From Acidicapsa acidisoli (GTDB lineage Bacteria; Acidobacteriota; Terriglobia; Terriglobales; Acidobacteriaceae): a stretch of DNA of 64,000 nucleotides. The DNA is taken from assembly GCF_025685625.1 (NCBI RefSeq), contig NZ_JAGSYI010000002.1:1240001-1304000 (forward strand). Reading direction: 5' to 3'. The translations under genes were made by a program, and so were the position numbers. The notes under the pieces are model-generated. The model ran no database searches. It had not been told where the DNA came from and saw only the letters and a program-made list of their open reading frames with translations. Numbering within the stretch: position 1 is the first letter of the stretch; the number at the start of each line of letters is the position of its first letter. Below are positions 1 to 7,322 of the stretch, piece by piece.

Positions 1-1
1 C

Positions 2-2044
2 CCTCAGCGTGTGGATAACTCGGATGCCTTTGACGCGAAGGTAGACCATCAGTTTACGGAGGCTGACGGCGCCTTTCTGCGTTACAGTCAGTCCAATGAC
101 AACATCCTTCAGCCTGGAATTCTGCCTGCGCCGCTCGTAGGCGCAAACACCAGCGGCCCAGCGCAGCAGCCGGCCCATCAGGCGGTGCTGAGCGAAGCCC
201 ATGTCTTTTCGCCGACCACTCTCAACACGGCGCGTTTCGGATGGTCGCGCATCTTTATTGGCGTTCATAATTTCGATGCCGGACTGAACCTTCCAACCGA
301 ACTTGGCATTCCCGGTGTTATCGTTCCCAGCGATCTACAGGATAGCGATGGATTGCCGGTATTCAGTATCTCCGGTGCATCTTCGATCGGAGATGCAGCC
401 AACAGCCCCGCACAGATTGGCACCAATAACTACCAGGTGGATGACAATGTCACTCTGGTGCGCGGCAGGCACTCGATTGACGTGGGCGCCGAAGTGGTTC
501 GCCTGCAATACAACATGTATCAGACTTCAGCAGAGCATGGAACACTGAGCTTCACTGGAAACTACACAGGCCTGGGACTGGCCGACCTGCTGCTCGGCGC
601 GCCTACCTCGGGAACCTACGCGTACCAGGCCGGAACCCGCGGTTTCCGTCAGCTTGATCTGGCTTTCTATGTGCAGGACAACTACAAGATCAGCAGCCGT
701 CTGACGCTGAATTTAGGCCTTCGTTACGACAATTTTCTGGGCTGGCCTTGGACCGAAGTACGCAATCGCATGTACCAGTTCGATCCCACTCTATCGACAA
801 CGCAGGTCTTTCAGGTCGGCACCAACGGCATTTCAAGAAGCGCCGTCAACGGCAACAATACTAACTTCGAACCACGCATCGGATTTGCCTACAAGCTCAC
901 AGCGAAAACGGTCTTCCATGCCGGCTACGGCATCTACTACGCAGCGCCCGATGTGAACAGCGTCTCTGGCTTGTCCATCAACGCGCCTGATATCAACTAC
1001 TGGGCATTCAACAACACAGCCTATGGTGCGACTGGCTTCAATTGGCTCTCGGATGGTTTTGTTCATTCCGCACCAACCACTAACGCTCCTAAGGGCGCTC
1101 CCTTGTACTCAGTGAATCCCAAGGCCAGAACTCCGTATAGCGAGCAGTGGCACGCCAACTTGCAGCAGGAAATCGGGTCCGCGAGCCGAATCACTCTTGC
1201 CTATGTTGGAAACGTCGGCATTCATCTGGATGGGCTATTGGACATCAACCAGGCGACACCTGGAACTACGCCCATCGCCTCACGCCGTCCATACCCATAC
1301 TTCGCGCAGATCAATCAGCTTCAAACCAGCCTGATCTCAAATTACAACAGCCTGCAGGTGACAGCCGAGCGGCGCACCAAGGATTTGTCCTTCCTGGTTT
1401 CCTACACCTACAGTCACGCTCTGGACGAGAACTCCGGCAGTCCCGGCAGCATCGTGAACTCTTACAACAAACATGCAGACTATGGAAATTCAGATCAAGA
1501 CATTCCGAATCGTTTCGTCGGCAGCGTGAATTACTCGTTGCCGTTCCAGGGATCAGGCTGGTTGCGTCCTGCCATTCAAGGATGGCAATTAAACGCTATT
1601 CTGTCCTACTCCGACGGCATTCCGTTCTCCGTGCTGGCAGGCTCGAACTCACTGGGCGTCGCCGACAGCATCACGCCGCGAGCCGAACTCGTCGGCCCGG
1701 GCAATGGATCGCTTTCTCCAAGCCAGCGCACATTGAAACAGTGGTTCAACACCGCAGCCTTTACGAATCCCAGCACGCAGCAGTGGGGCAACTCCGGACG
1801 CAACATTCTGGAAGGTCCGGGAACCAAGGATGTGGACTTCTCGGTATTCAAGAACTTCACCTTGCACGAAGCGAAGACCCTGCAACTGCGTTCGGAGTTC
1901 TTCAACCTGTTCAATACTCCGCAATTCAACAACCCGAACGCCACAGTCGGTAACGGCTTTGGAACCATTAGCTCGGCAGGATCTCCCACAACCCTTCAAC
2001 GGATCTCGCGCGAGATCCAACTAGCCGCAAAAATCAACTTCTAG
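2..2044 (+). CDS. TonB-dependent receptor, C-terminal part (5'-truncated by window edge)
   Basis: The frame is open from the first bases of the window to a stop at 2042-2044, so this is the last ~680 residues of a longer protein. Alternating short hydrophobic/aromatic strands (for example LAFYVQDNYKISSRLTLNLGLRYD near residues 215-240, where YVQDNYK and LNLGLRYD are typical) are the outer-membrane beta-barrel pattern of TonB-dependent transporters. The end, QLAAKINF, finishes with the terminal aromatic residue usual for barrel proteins. Acidobacterial members of this type normally start with a signal peptide, a carboxypeptidase-like regulatory domain and a plug, all of which would lie upstream of the window. 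It would import a large substrate, often a glycan or a metal complex, across the outer membrane using ExbBD/TonB energy. The downstream enolase-superfamily gene follows after 34 bp, so the two are probably co-transcribed. The substrate cannot be told from sequence. Confidence 0.9.
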   Translation, partial: PQRVDNSDAFDAKVDHQFTEADGAFLRYSQSNDNILQPGILPAPLVGANTSGPAQQPAHQAVLSEAHVFSPTTLNTARFGWSRIFIGVHNFDAGLNLPTELGIPGVIVPSDLQDSDGLPVFSISGASSIGDAANSPAQIGTNNYQVDDNVTLVRGRHSIDVGAEVVRLQYNMYQTSAEHGTLSFTGNYTGLGLADLLLGAPTSGTYAYQAGTRGFRQLDLAFYVQDNYKISSRLTLNLGLRYDNFLGWPWTEVRNRMYQFDPTLSTTQVFQVGTNGISRSAVNGNNTNFEPRIGFAYKLTAKTVFHAGYGIYYAAPDVNSVSGLSINAPDINYWAFNNTAYGATGFNWLSDGFVHSAPTTNAPKGAPLYSVNPKARTPYSEQWHANLQQEIGSASRITLAYVGNVGIHLDGLLDINQATPGTTPIASRRPYPYFAQINQLQTSLISNYNSLQVTAERRTKDLSFLVSYTYSHALDENSGSPGSIVNSYNKHADYGNSDQDIPNRFVGSVNYSLPFQGSGWLRPAIQGWQLNAILSYSDGIPFSVLAGSNSLGVADSITPRAELVGPGNGSLSPSQRTLKQWFNTAAFTNPSTQQWGNSGRNILEGPGTKDVDFSVFKNFTLHEAKTLQLRSEFFNLFNTPQFNNPNATVGNGFGTISSAGSPTTLQRISREIQLAAKINF

Positions 2045-2078
2045 AACCTATACACAAAAAGGAGCAGACTTACTTTCC

Positions 2079-3287
2079 ATGCCCATCCATCGAAGATCCT
2101 TATTGCAGGGACTCGCGCTTGTTCCTCTGGCGAGCGCCGCAGGAATCCCCGTTTATTCTCAGTCAAAGCTGCCGAAGCTAACCGTACAGGATGTCGAAGT
2201 CTTTCGCGTGAAGGTGAACAAGCGAGGCAACTGGACCATCGCGCGATTGCAGACGAGCGGTGGTGTAACAGGTCTCGGCGACGCTTCGCAGAGCGGCAAG
2301 GACGATCAAACCCTGATCTATATCAAGCAGTTTGTCAATCTCCTGAGAGGACAATCCATCTTCGCTGTCGAATGGTTTCGCAAGGTTACTGTTCCGGCGA
2401 TTGCACAGTATGGCAGACCCGCAGCGGTGGCCGCGAGCGCGCTCGAACAATGCCTTTGGGACATTCAGGGAAAGGCCTTTTCTGTCCCAACTTACGATCT
2501 GTTCGGCGGCCGTATTCAGGATCGCATTCGTCTCTACGCCAACATCAATCGTTCCACGGAAGAACGAACCCCGGACGGCTTCGCGCGCATGGCGGAGAAG
2601 GCGACGGCTGCTAGTTTCGATGCCGTCAAGCTGGCGCCGTGGGATGAAATGCCTATCGGTCTGACCGATAAAGATCAGATCGAGCAGTTTCTAGCTCGTG
2701 GCATCGCATGCGGAGCAGCGGTTCGCGATGCGATCGGTCCCAAGCGCGATCTTCTGATGGACGTCCACAGCCGATGCAGCCTGGAAGATGGATTGGATCT
2801 GACCAGGCGGCTCGATCCGTTAAAACTCTTTTGGCTGGAAGAGGTCACACCGGCGAAGCCCGTTGAAAATCTTGCACAGATCAACAAAGCGGCGAAGATG
2901 CAGACAGCAGGCGGCGAATCCATTGTCGGAATCGAGGGTTTTTATCCTTACATCAAAGCCGAGGCTGTTGGCATCGTTATGCCCGACGTCAAGGTATGCG
3001 GAGGAATGCTCGAACTGAAGAAAATCGCAGCAATGGCAGAAGGAGCAGGACTGATCGCTTCTCCACACGGACCGGCAAGTCCTGTTGGGAATCTGACGGC
3101 CGCTCACGTGGTTGCCACGGTGTCTAACTTCAACATTCTTGAGTTCTCTTATGGAGAAGTTCCCTGGCGATCTGAGTTGATCGATCCACCCGAGCAGGTG
3201 GTCGACGGCGCACTAGCGCTGTCCAATCGTCCGGGACTCGGCGTCGTCTTGAACGAAAGGACCGCCGCGAACTACGCCATTTCTTAA
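2079..3287 (+). CDS. Tat-exported mandelate racemase/muconate-lactonizing-type enolase superfamily protein
   Basis: 402 residues. The N-terminus has a twin-arginine motif (HRRSLLQG, residues 4-11), a hydrophobic stretch and an Ala-rich region, so export by the Tat system is likely. The remainder follows the enolase-superfamily plan: a capping domain (about 33-145) and a TIM barrel. Candidate barrel residues are Lys184 (AVKLAPWD), metal ligands Asp228 (MDVHSR), Glu254/255 (WLEEVTP) and Glu280 (GGES), Asp303/Lys305 (PDVKVCGG) and His330 (ASPHGPASP). Family members abstract an alpha-proton next to a carboxylate, as in sugar-acid dehydratases, racemases or cycloisomerases; the exact reaction is not predictable. 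A GGAG element lies about 14 bp upstream of the ATG, a long spacing, but no better start is visible. Its position behind a TonB receptor suggests periplasmic handling of an imported carboxylate or sugar acid. Confidence 0.8.
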   Translation: MPIHRRSLLQGLALVPLASAAGIPVYSQSKLPKLTVQDVEVFRVKVNKRGNWTIARLQTSGGVTGLGDASQSGKDDQTLIYIKQFVNLLRGQSIFAVEWFRKVTVPAIAQYGRPAAVAASALEQCLWDIQGKAFSVPTYDLFGGRIQDRIRLYANINRSTEERTPDGFARMAEKATAASFDAVKLAPWDEMPIGLTDKDQIEQFLARGIACGAAVRDAIGPKRDLLMDVHSRCSLEDGLDLTRRLDPLKLFWLEEVTPAKPVENLAQINKAAKMQTAGGESIVGIEGFYPYIKAEAVGIVMPDVKVCGGMLELKKIAAMAEGAGLIASPHGPASPVGNLTAAHVVATVSNFNILEFSYGEVPWRSELIDPPEQVVDGALALSNRPGLGVVLNERTAANYAIS

Positions 3288-3310
3288 ATTCCAAGCGGAC
3301 TTTTCGTCAC

Positions 3311-3358
3311 AATCCATTAAAGCGGCAGCGCTCGCCCGACGCGCCGCTCCAATGGATT
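3311..3358. terminator. Inverted repeat between convergent genes (probable bidirectional terminator)
   Basis: Arms AATCCATT (3311-3318) and AATGGATT (3351-3358) pair fully. Inside them GCGGC (3322-3326) pairs with GCCGC (3343-3347). No strong U-run follows on either strand, so the termination role is inferred from the position between the enolase-superfamily gene and the convergent DUF1003 gene. Confidence 0.45.
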
Positions 3359-3432
3359 GCTATCATCGCAACGGGCAATTGTTCGGTTTCCCTACTTTTA
3401 TCAGCTTGAGATCGGCTGAATTGGAATGTCCA

Positions 3433-3963
3433 TCAATCTGCCGGCAGGTTCTCTTTGATAATCTGAGCTACTTCATCGATCGATGTCTGTTCGCTGAGTT
3501 GCGCGACTTCCTGGTCAGATGCAACATGCTCCAGACCCATGGTTTCAGCCATCTGCCGGTCCACGCCGAGTACGGCTGTTATCTCCCTCTCCGTGAGCAA
3601 CAGAAGCTGCAGCATAAGTTGATTGCGCTCTTCGGCCCGGCGGCTCATGCGCGATTGACGCATCAGAATAAAGCTGGCCACAAGAATCGCCTCAAATGCG
3701 AACAGAACATCGAGCAGAGGAAATGGGGAAGGATCGAAATGCGGAAGCGCGCGGATCGGGAGCGTGTTCCAGGCGATCCATGCGGCGAAGATAACAATAT
3801 GGGCAACAACGTAGGTAAGACTCCCTATGAATGAAGCCATGCTGTCGCCCAGCTTTTCCGAATGTTTGCGTTGGTCCAGAAACTCCTGCTCATGCTTGGC
3901 AATGAGATCGACGTGCTGCTGAAGATGGCCCAGTGCGGGAGGCGTCTGTTTGCTCTCTAACAT
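3433..3963 (-). CDS. DUF1003 family membrane protein
   Basis: 176 residues when started at the ATG at 3963, which is preceded by a good GGAGGAG ribosome-binding site (about 3975-3982). A longer open frame reaches 4227, but its first 88 residues are basic and low in hydrophobicity and have no ribosome-binding site. The protein has an N-terminal amphipathic part, two membrane segments (about 45-70, MASFIGSLTYVVAHIVIF; and about 85-103, LLDVLFAFEAILVASFILM), a basic RQSRMSRRAEERN stretch and a long helical C-terminal tail. This is the layout of DUF1003 proteins, whose function is not established. It is convergent with the upstream MR/MLE gene and divergent from the PadR unit. Confidence 0.75.
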   Translation of the reverse strand: MLESKQTPPALGHLQQHVDLIAKHEQEFLDQRKHSEKLGDSMASFIGSLTYVVAHIVIFAAWIAWNTLPIRALPHFDPSPFPLLDVLFAFEAILVASFILMRQSRMSRRAEERNQLMLQLLLLTEREITAVLGVDRQMAETMGLEHVASDQEVAQLSEQTSIDEVAQIIKENLPAD

Positions 3964-4237
3964 TCGTCGGCGATCTCCTCCGGTCTGGTGAATGGACGGC
4001 TCGGTCGAAGATTTGGCAGGCACGAGAATCAACCGCCGCCTCACAGATACCCCGGAACTTCCTCGACCATTCAAATCTCGCATTTTCTCTCTCGTCTCAG
4101 ACTTGCATTTCTCAGGTATCGAGTTCTGTGCGCTTCTGAGCAGTTCCCAGAACAATTTCCCAATCCGGAACATCTGAAGTCCCAGCAAATCTCGACTGAA
4201 GAAGAGCTGCTGAGAACAAAACGTCACTCACCGTCGT
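3964..4237. other. Divergent intergenic region between the DUF1003 gene and the padR/ADOP unit
   Basis: This region holds the DUF1003 gene's ribosome-binding site at its left end. No convincing small gene was found: the short open frames here overlap each other and lack ribosome-binding sites. The PadR operator pair begins at its right edge. Confidence 0.5.
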
Positions 4238-4299
4238 AATTCCTATTGCCTTCCCATAGGAATTTGTGACAGCATTCCTATGGGTTTCTCATAGGAATG
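4238..4299 (+). promoter_or_regulatory. Tandem inverted repeats upstream of padR (probable PadR autoregulatory operators)
   Basis: Two near-identical dyads lie directly before the padR start. Dyad 1 is AATTCCTAT-N9-ATAGGAATT (4238-4264) and dyad 2 is CATTCCTAT-N9-ATAGGAATG (4273-4299). Arms are perfect over 9 bp and the centres are 35 bp apart. PadR-family repressors bind dyads of this kind and usually repress their own operon. Reduced to a core, both sites read TTCCT-N13-AGGAA, the same core as the dyad before the second padR gene of this window. The promoter itself must overlap these dyads, but -35/-10 boxes could not be placed with certainty. Confidence 0.7.
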
Positions 4300-4314
4300 T
4301 TTCGGGAGACACAT

Positions 4315-4659
4315 ATGGGAGAACGGGCAGACGTCTGGCAGGGAACGCTGGCATTAATGGTCTTAAAAACAATTGAAATGATGGGGCCGCAGCACGGCTA
4401 CGGAATAGCGCGGCGGATCGAGCAGACAAGCGGAAACCTGCTGACCTTGAATTACGGCACGCTCTACCCTGCGCTGCTGAAGCTGGAACAGGAAGGCTGG
4501 ATCACATCGGAGTGGGGAGTCTCCGAAAACAATCGCAAAGCCAAGTTCTACAAACTCACCCGTGCCGGACGCAAGCAACTGGAAAAGGAAGCGAAGAACT
4601 GGCAGCAGACAACTGCCATTCTGGACCGGTTCCTTACCCCCGTTGAGGAGCAGTCATGA
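4315..4659 (+). CDS. PadR family transcriptional regulator
   Basis: 114 residues from the ATG at 4315, which has a GGGAGA ribosome-binding site 5-6 bp upstream. An earlier in-frame ATG at 4297 lies inside the second operator dyad and has no ribosome-binding site. The protein is a winged-helix PadR: LQGTL-like opening (WQGTLALMVLKTI), the GPQHGYGIARRIEQ helix, the NYGTLYPALLKLEQEGWI recognition helix and wing, then YKLTRAGRKQL and a short C-terminal dimerisation helix. Its stop overlaps the start of the ADOP permease (ATGA at 4656-4659), implying translational coupling. PadR/ADOP pairs recur in Acidobacteriota. It probably represses its own operon in response to an unknown ligand or stress. 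It is very similar to the second PadR at 12579-12932. Confidence 0.9.
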   Translation: MGERADVWQGTLALMVLKTIEMMGPQHGYGIARRIEQTSGNLLTLNYGTLYPALLKLEQEGWITSEWGVSENNRKAKFYKLTRAGRKQLEKEAKNWQQTTAILDRFLTPVEEQS

Positions 4660-7313
4660 AGCCTTTCAGACAAGTCAGGGCGTTTCTTCTGCGCGTCTCC
4701 GGAATCTTTGGTGGAGAACGTCGACAGCGTAGCTTTGCAGACGAGATTGATTGCCATCTGCAACTGCATATCGATGACAATGTCCGCCTTGGAATGCCCC
4801 CTGGACAGGCGCGCCGCGAGGCCATCTTGAAACTGGGAGGCATCGAACGGGCGCGGCAGAGCTATCGCGAAAGGAGCACTCTTCCCATGATGGATGATTT
4901 ACTCCGGGATCTCCGGTTTGCACTGCGCCAACTGCGGCGGAGTCCCGGGTTTGCTATTACCGCGATCCTGATGTTGGCGCTTGGAATTGGCGCGAGCGCA
5001 GCGATCTTTGCCTTTGTGGATGCGGCTTTACTGAAACCGCTTCCCTATCGCGATCCCACGAAGCTTGTCGCGGTTACGGAACGAGTGAAGCTTTTTCCGC
5101 GGGCAAATCTGTCTTATCCGGACTATCTGGATTGGAAGAAGCTTAACACCGTCTTCAGTTCGTTCGATGTGTATAACAGGAATGGCTATATGTTAGGCAC
5201 ATCCTCCGGCGCGGAACCCGTCGCTGGCGCCCGCGTCAGCGACGGGTTCTTTCGCACTCTGGGGGTAAAGCCACTTCTCGGACGCGACTTCTATGCAGGA
5301 GAAGATCTGCCGGGCGTGGCGCCCACAGTGCTTCTGACTTATTCGGCCTGGAAGCTACGCTTTTCCTCCCGGCAGGACATTGTCGGTCAGACAATCAATC
5401 TAAGTGGAGTTCCAACTACGGTAATCGGTGTACTGCCTGAGAAATTTCAATTTGCACCGCACGGAGCCGCTGAGTTCTACACCCCATTTCAAGGCAAGAA
5501 GGGATGCGATCTGAATCGAGGGTGTCACTCCCTTTACGGCATCGCCAGGCTAAAGGATGGAGTCTCGATCAGCAGCGCGCTGGCAGAGATGAAAGCAATT
5601 GCGGCACAGCTCGAACGACAATATCCAGATACAAATCGCGGACAGGGTGCAACCGTTGAGCCCCTTGCGGACGTGATTGTTGGCGACATTCGCCCGATTT
5701 TGTTGATGCTGCTCACAGGCGCGGGTTTGCTGCTGATGATCGCGTGTGTGAACGTGGCCAGCCTGCTGCTGGTGCGCTCAGAGAGCCGGAGACGTGAAAT
5801 CGCGGTTCGCGGAGCGCTGGGAGCTTCGCGATTGCGGCTTGCGCGGCAGTTCGTAACGGAAGGAATGGTGCTGGTTCTCATAGGTTGCGTCCTTGGGATT
5901 GGCTTGTCCGATGGCGCGATGCAATCGCTGCTGGGACTTATCCCGAAGGCAATGCTGCTCAACATGCCGTATCTGGTCGGGCTCAAACTTAATCGCGACG
6001 TACTTCTCTTCAGTGCGGGTGTGGCTTTTCTTGTGGTGATATTGCTTACCGTCATTCCGATGCTACGCGTAGCGCTTCATGGAGATCGTGAGGGACTCAC
6101 GGATGGAAGACGCGGCGCATCGGGAACCCTTTGGCGTCACTTTGGCGCCAACCTTGTCGTACTGGAACTCACCATTGCCGTCATCCTGCTGGTAAGCGCA
6201 GGACTGCTCGGCAAGAGTCTTTATCGGCTGCTTCATGTAGATGTGAACTTTGAGGTAAGTCACCTCGCGACCATAGAGGTTATGGCGCCGCAGGCTCTCT
6301 ATCCAAAAGACGAACAGTTGGTGCGACTTGGCCGGGAAGTTGTTCGGCGCGTCTCGGCTTTGCCTGGAGTGGAATCCGCGGGGATCACGAGTGTGCTGCC
6401 GGTTACATGCAACTGCAATACAGACTGGATACGTTTTGTGGGCAAGCCATACAATGGCGAGCACAACGAAGTAAACCTGCGTGACGTGAGTGCTGATTTC
6501 TTCAAAGTACTGCATGCGAAGCTCCTCAGCGGCCGTTACTTCACGGATGCGGAAGACGCGAGCAGGCCAAAGGTTGTCATCATCAACGAATCGCTGGCGC
6601 GGCAGTACTTTCCTGGCGAAGATCCAATTGGAAAGAAGATTGGCGGAGTTACACTGGCGCCGGATTCATTGAAAGAGATTGTGGGCGTCGTGGACGATAT
6701 TCACGAGGGATCGCTGGAGTCACCAATCTGGCCCGCAGTCTACTACCCAATCAACCAGGATACCGACAATGCTTTTTCAGTCGTGGTCAGAACATCGCAG
6801 TCCGAGACATCGTTGCTACCGCAGTTGGTGCGCGCAGTTCGCTCGATTGATCCCGGAATTGGGACCGCCTTCGAGTCAACGATGGAGCAACTCGTCGAGG
6901 ACTCGCAGTCAGCGTACATCCACCGCTCATCGGCATGGCTGGTAAGTGGATTCGCTGCGCTGGCGCTTGTGCTGAGCGTGGTCGGCCTGTATGGCGTGAT
7001 CGCCTACTCCGTGAGCCAGCGGACACGAGAGATCGGCGTACGCATGGCTCTCGGAGCGCAGCGCAGCTCTGTCTACCGGCTCGTCATGCGCGAAGCCGGT
7101 CGCCTGACGTTTGCAGGTATTGGCCTGGGATTGGTTTCTTCCGTCGGCACTGCGACGCTCATGCGTAAGCTGCTATTTGGCACCGCTGCATGGGATACGG
7201 CGACACTGGCTTCGGTGGGCGCCGTGCTCGGGGTAAGCGCGATGCTCGCTAGCTATATTCCTGCGCGCCGCGCGGCTTCTGTGAATCCAGTGGAGGCTCT
7301 TCGCGCAGAGTAG
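4656..7313 (+). CDS. ADOP family ABC transporter permease with N-terminal prefix domain (MacB/FtsX-like)
   Basis: 885 residues. The first ~80 form the soluble 'permease prefix' domain that marks PadR-linked members (acidic ADEIDCHLQLHIDDN, then GMPPGQARREAILKLGG). The permease proper begins at about residue 84 (DLLRDLRFALRQLRRSPGF), with a first membrane helix, a MacB-type periplasmic domain and an FtsX-type three-helix block near residues 345-480. A second periplasmic domain and a second FtsX block (about 770-880) follow, ending in PARRAASVNPVEALRAE. This two-fold duplication in one chain is the ADOP hallmark. No ATPase gene is adjacent, so it must borrow one, perhaps from the array at 18-32 kb. 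MacB-like permeases are mechanotransmitters for export of peptides, lipoproteins or toxic compounds. The start overlaps the padR stop. Confidence 0.9.
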   Translation: MKPFRQVRAFLLRVSGIFGGERRQRSFADEIDCHLQLHIDDNVRLGMPPGQARREAILKLGGIERARQSYRERSTLPMMDDLLRDLRFALRQLRRSPGFAITAILMLALGIGASAAIFAFVDAALLKPLPYRDPTKLVAVTERVKLFPRANLSYPDYLDWKKLNTVFSSFDVYNRNGYMLGTSSGAEPVAGARVSDGFFRTLGVKPLLGRDFYAGEDLPGVAPTVLLTYSAWKLRFSSRQDIVGQTINLSGVPTTVIGVLPEKFQFAPHGAAEFYTPFQGKKGCDLNRGCHSLYGIARLKDGVSISSALAEMKAIAAQLERQYPDTNRGQGATVEPLADVIVGDIRPILLMLLTGAGLLLMIACVNVASLLLVRSESRRREIAVRGALGASRLRLARQFVTEGMVLVLIGCVLGIGLSDGAMQSLLGLIPKAMLLNMPYLVGLKLNRDVLLFSAGVAFLVVILLTVIPMLRVALHGDREGLTDGRRGASGTLWRHFGANLVVLELTIAVILLVSAGLLGKSLYRLLHVDVNFEVSHLATIEVMAPQALYPKDEQLVRLGREVVRRVSALPGVESAGITSVLPVTCNCNTDWIRFVGKPYNGEHNEVNLRDVSADFFKVLHAKLLSGRYFTDAEDASRPKVVIINESLARQYFPGEDPIGKKIGGVTLAPDSLKEIVGVVDDIHEGSLESPIWPAVYYPINQDTDNAFSVVVRTSQSETSLLPQLVRAVRSIDPGIGTAFESTMEQLVEDSQSAYIHRSSAWLVSGFAALALVLSVVGLYGVIAYSVSQRTREIGVRMALGAQRSSVYRLVMREAGRLTFAGIGLGLVSSVGTATLMRKLLFGTAAWDTATLASVGAVLGVSAMLASYIPARRAASVNPVEALRAE

Positions 7314-7322
7314 AACTCCACA

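Noticed and set aside
1147-1953. 268-residue + strand frame inside the TonB receptor gene
   Set aside because: Arg/Ser/Gln-rich shadow in a second frame of a convincing receptor.
4297-4314. Upstream ATG for the first padR gene
   Set aside because: It lies inside the operator dyad; the ATG at 4315 has the ribosome-binding site and matches PadR length.
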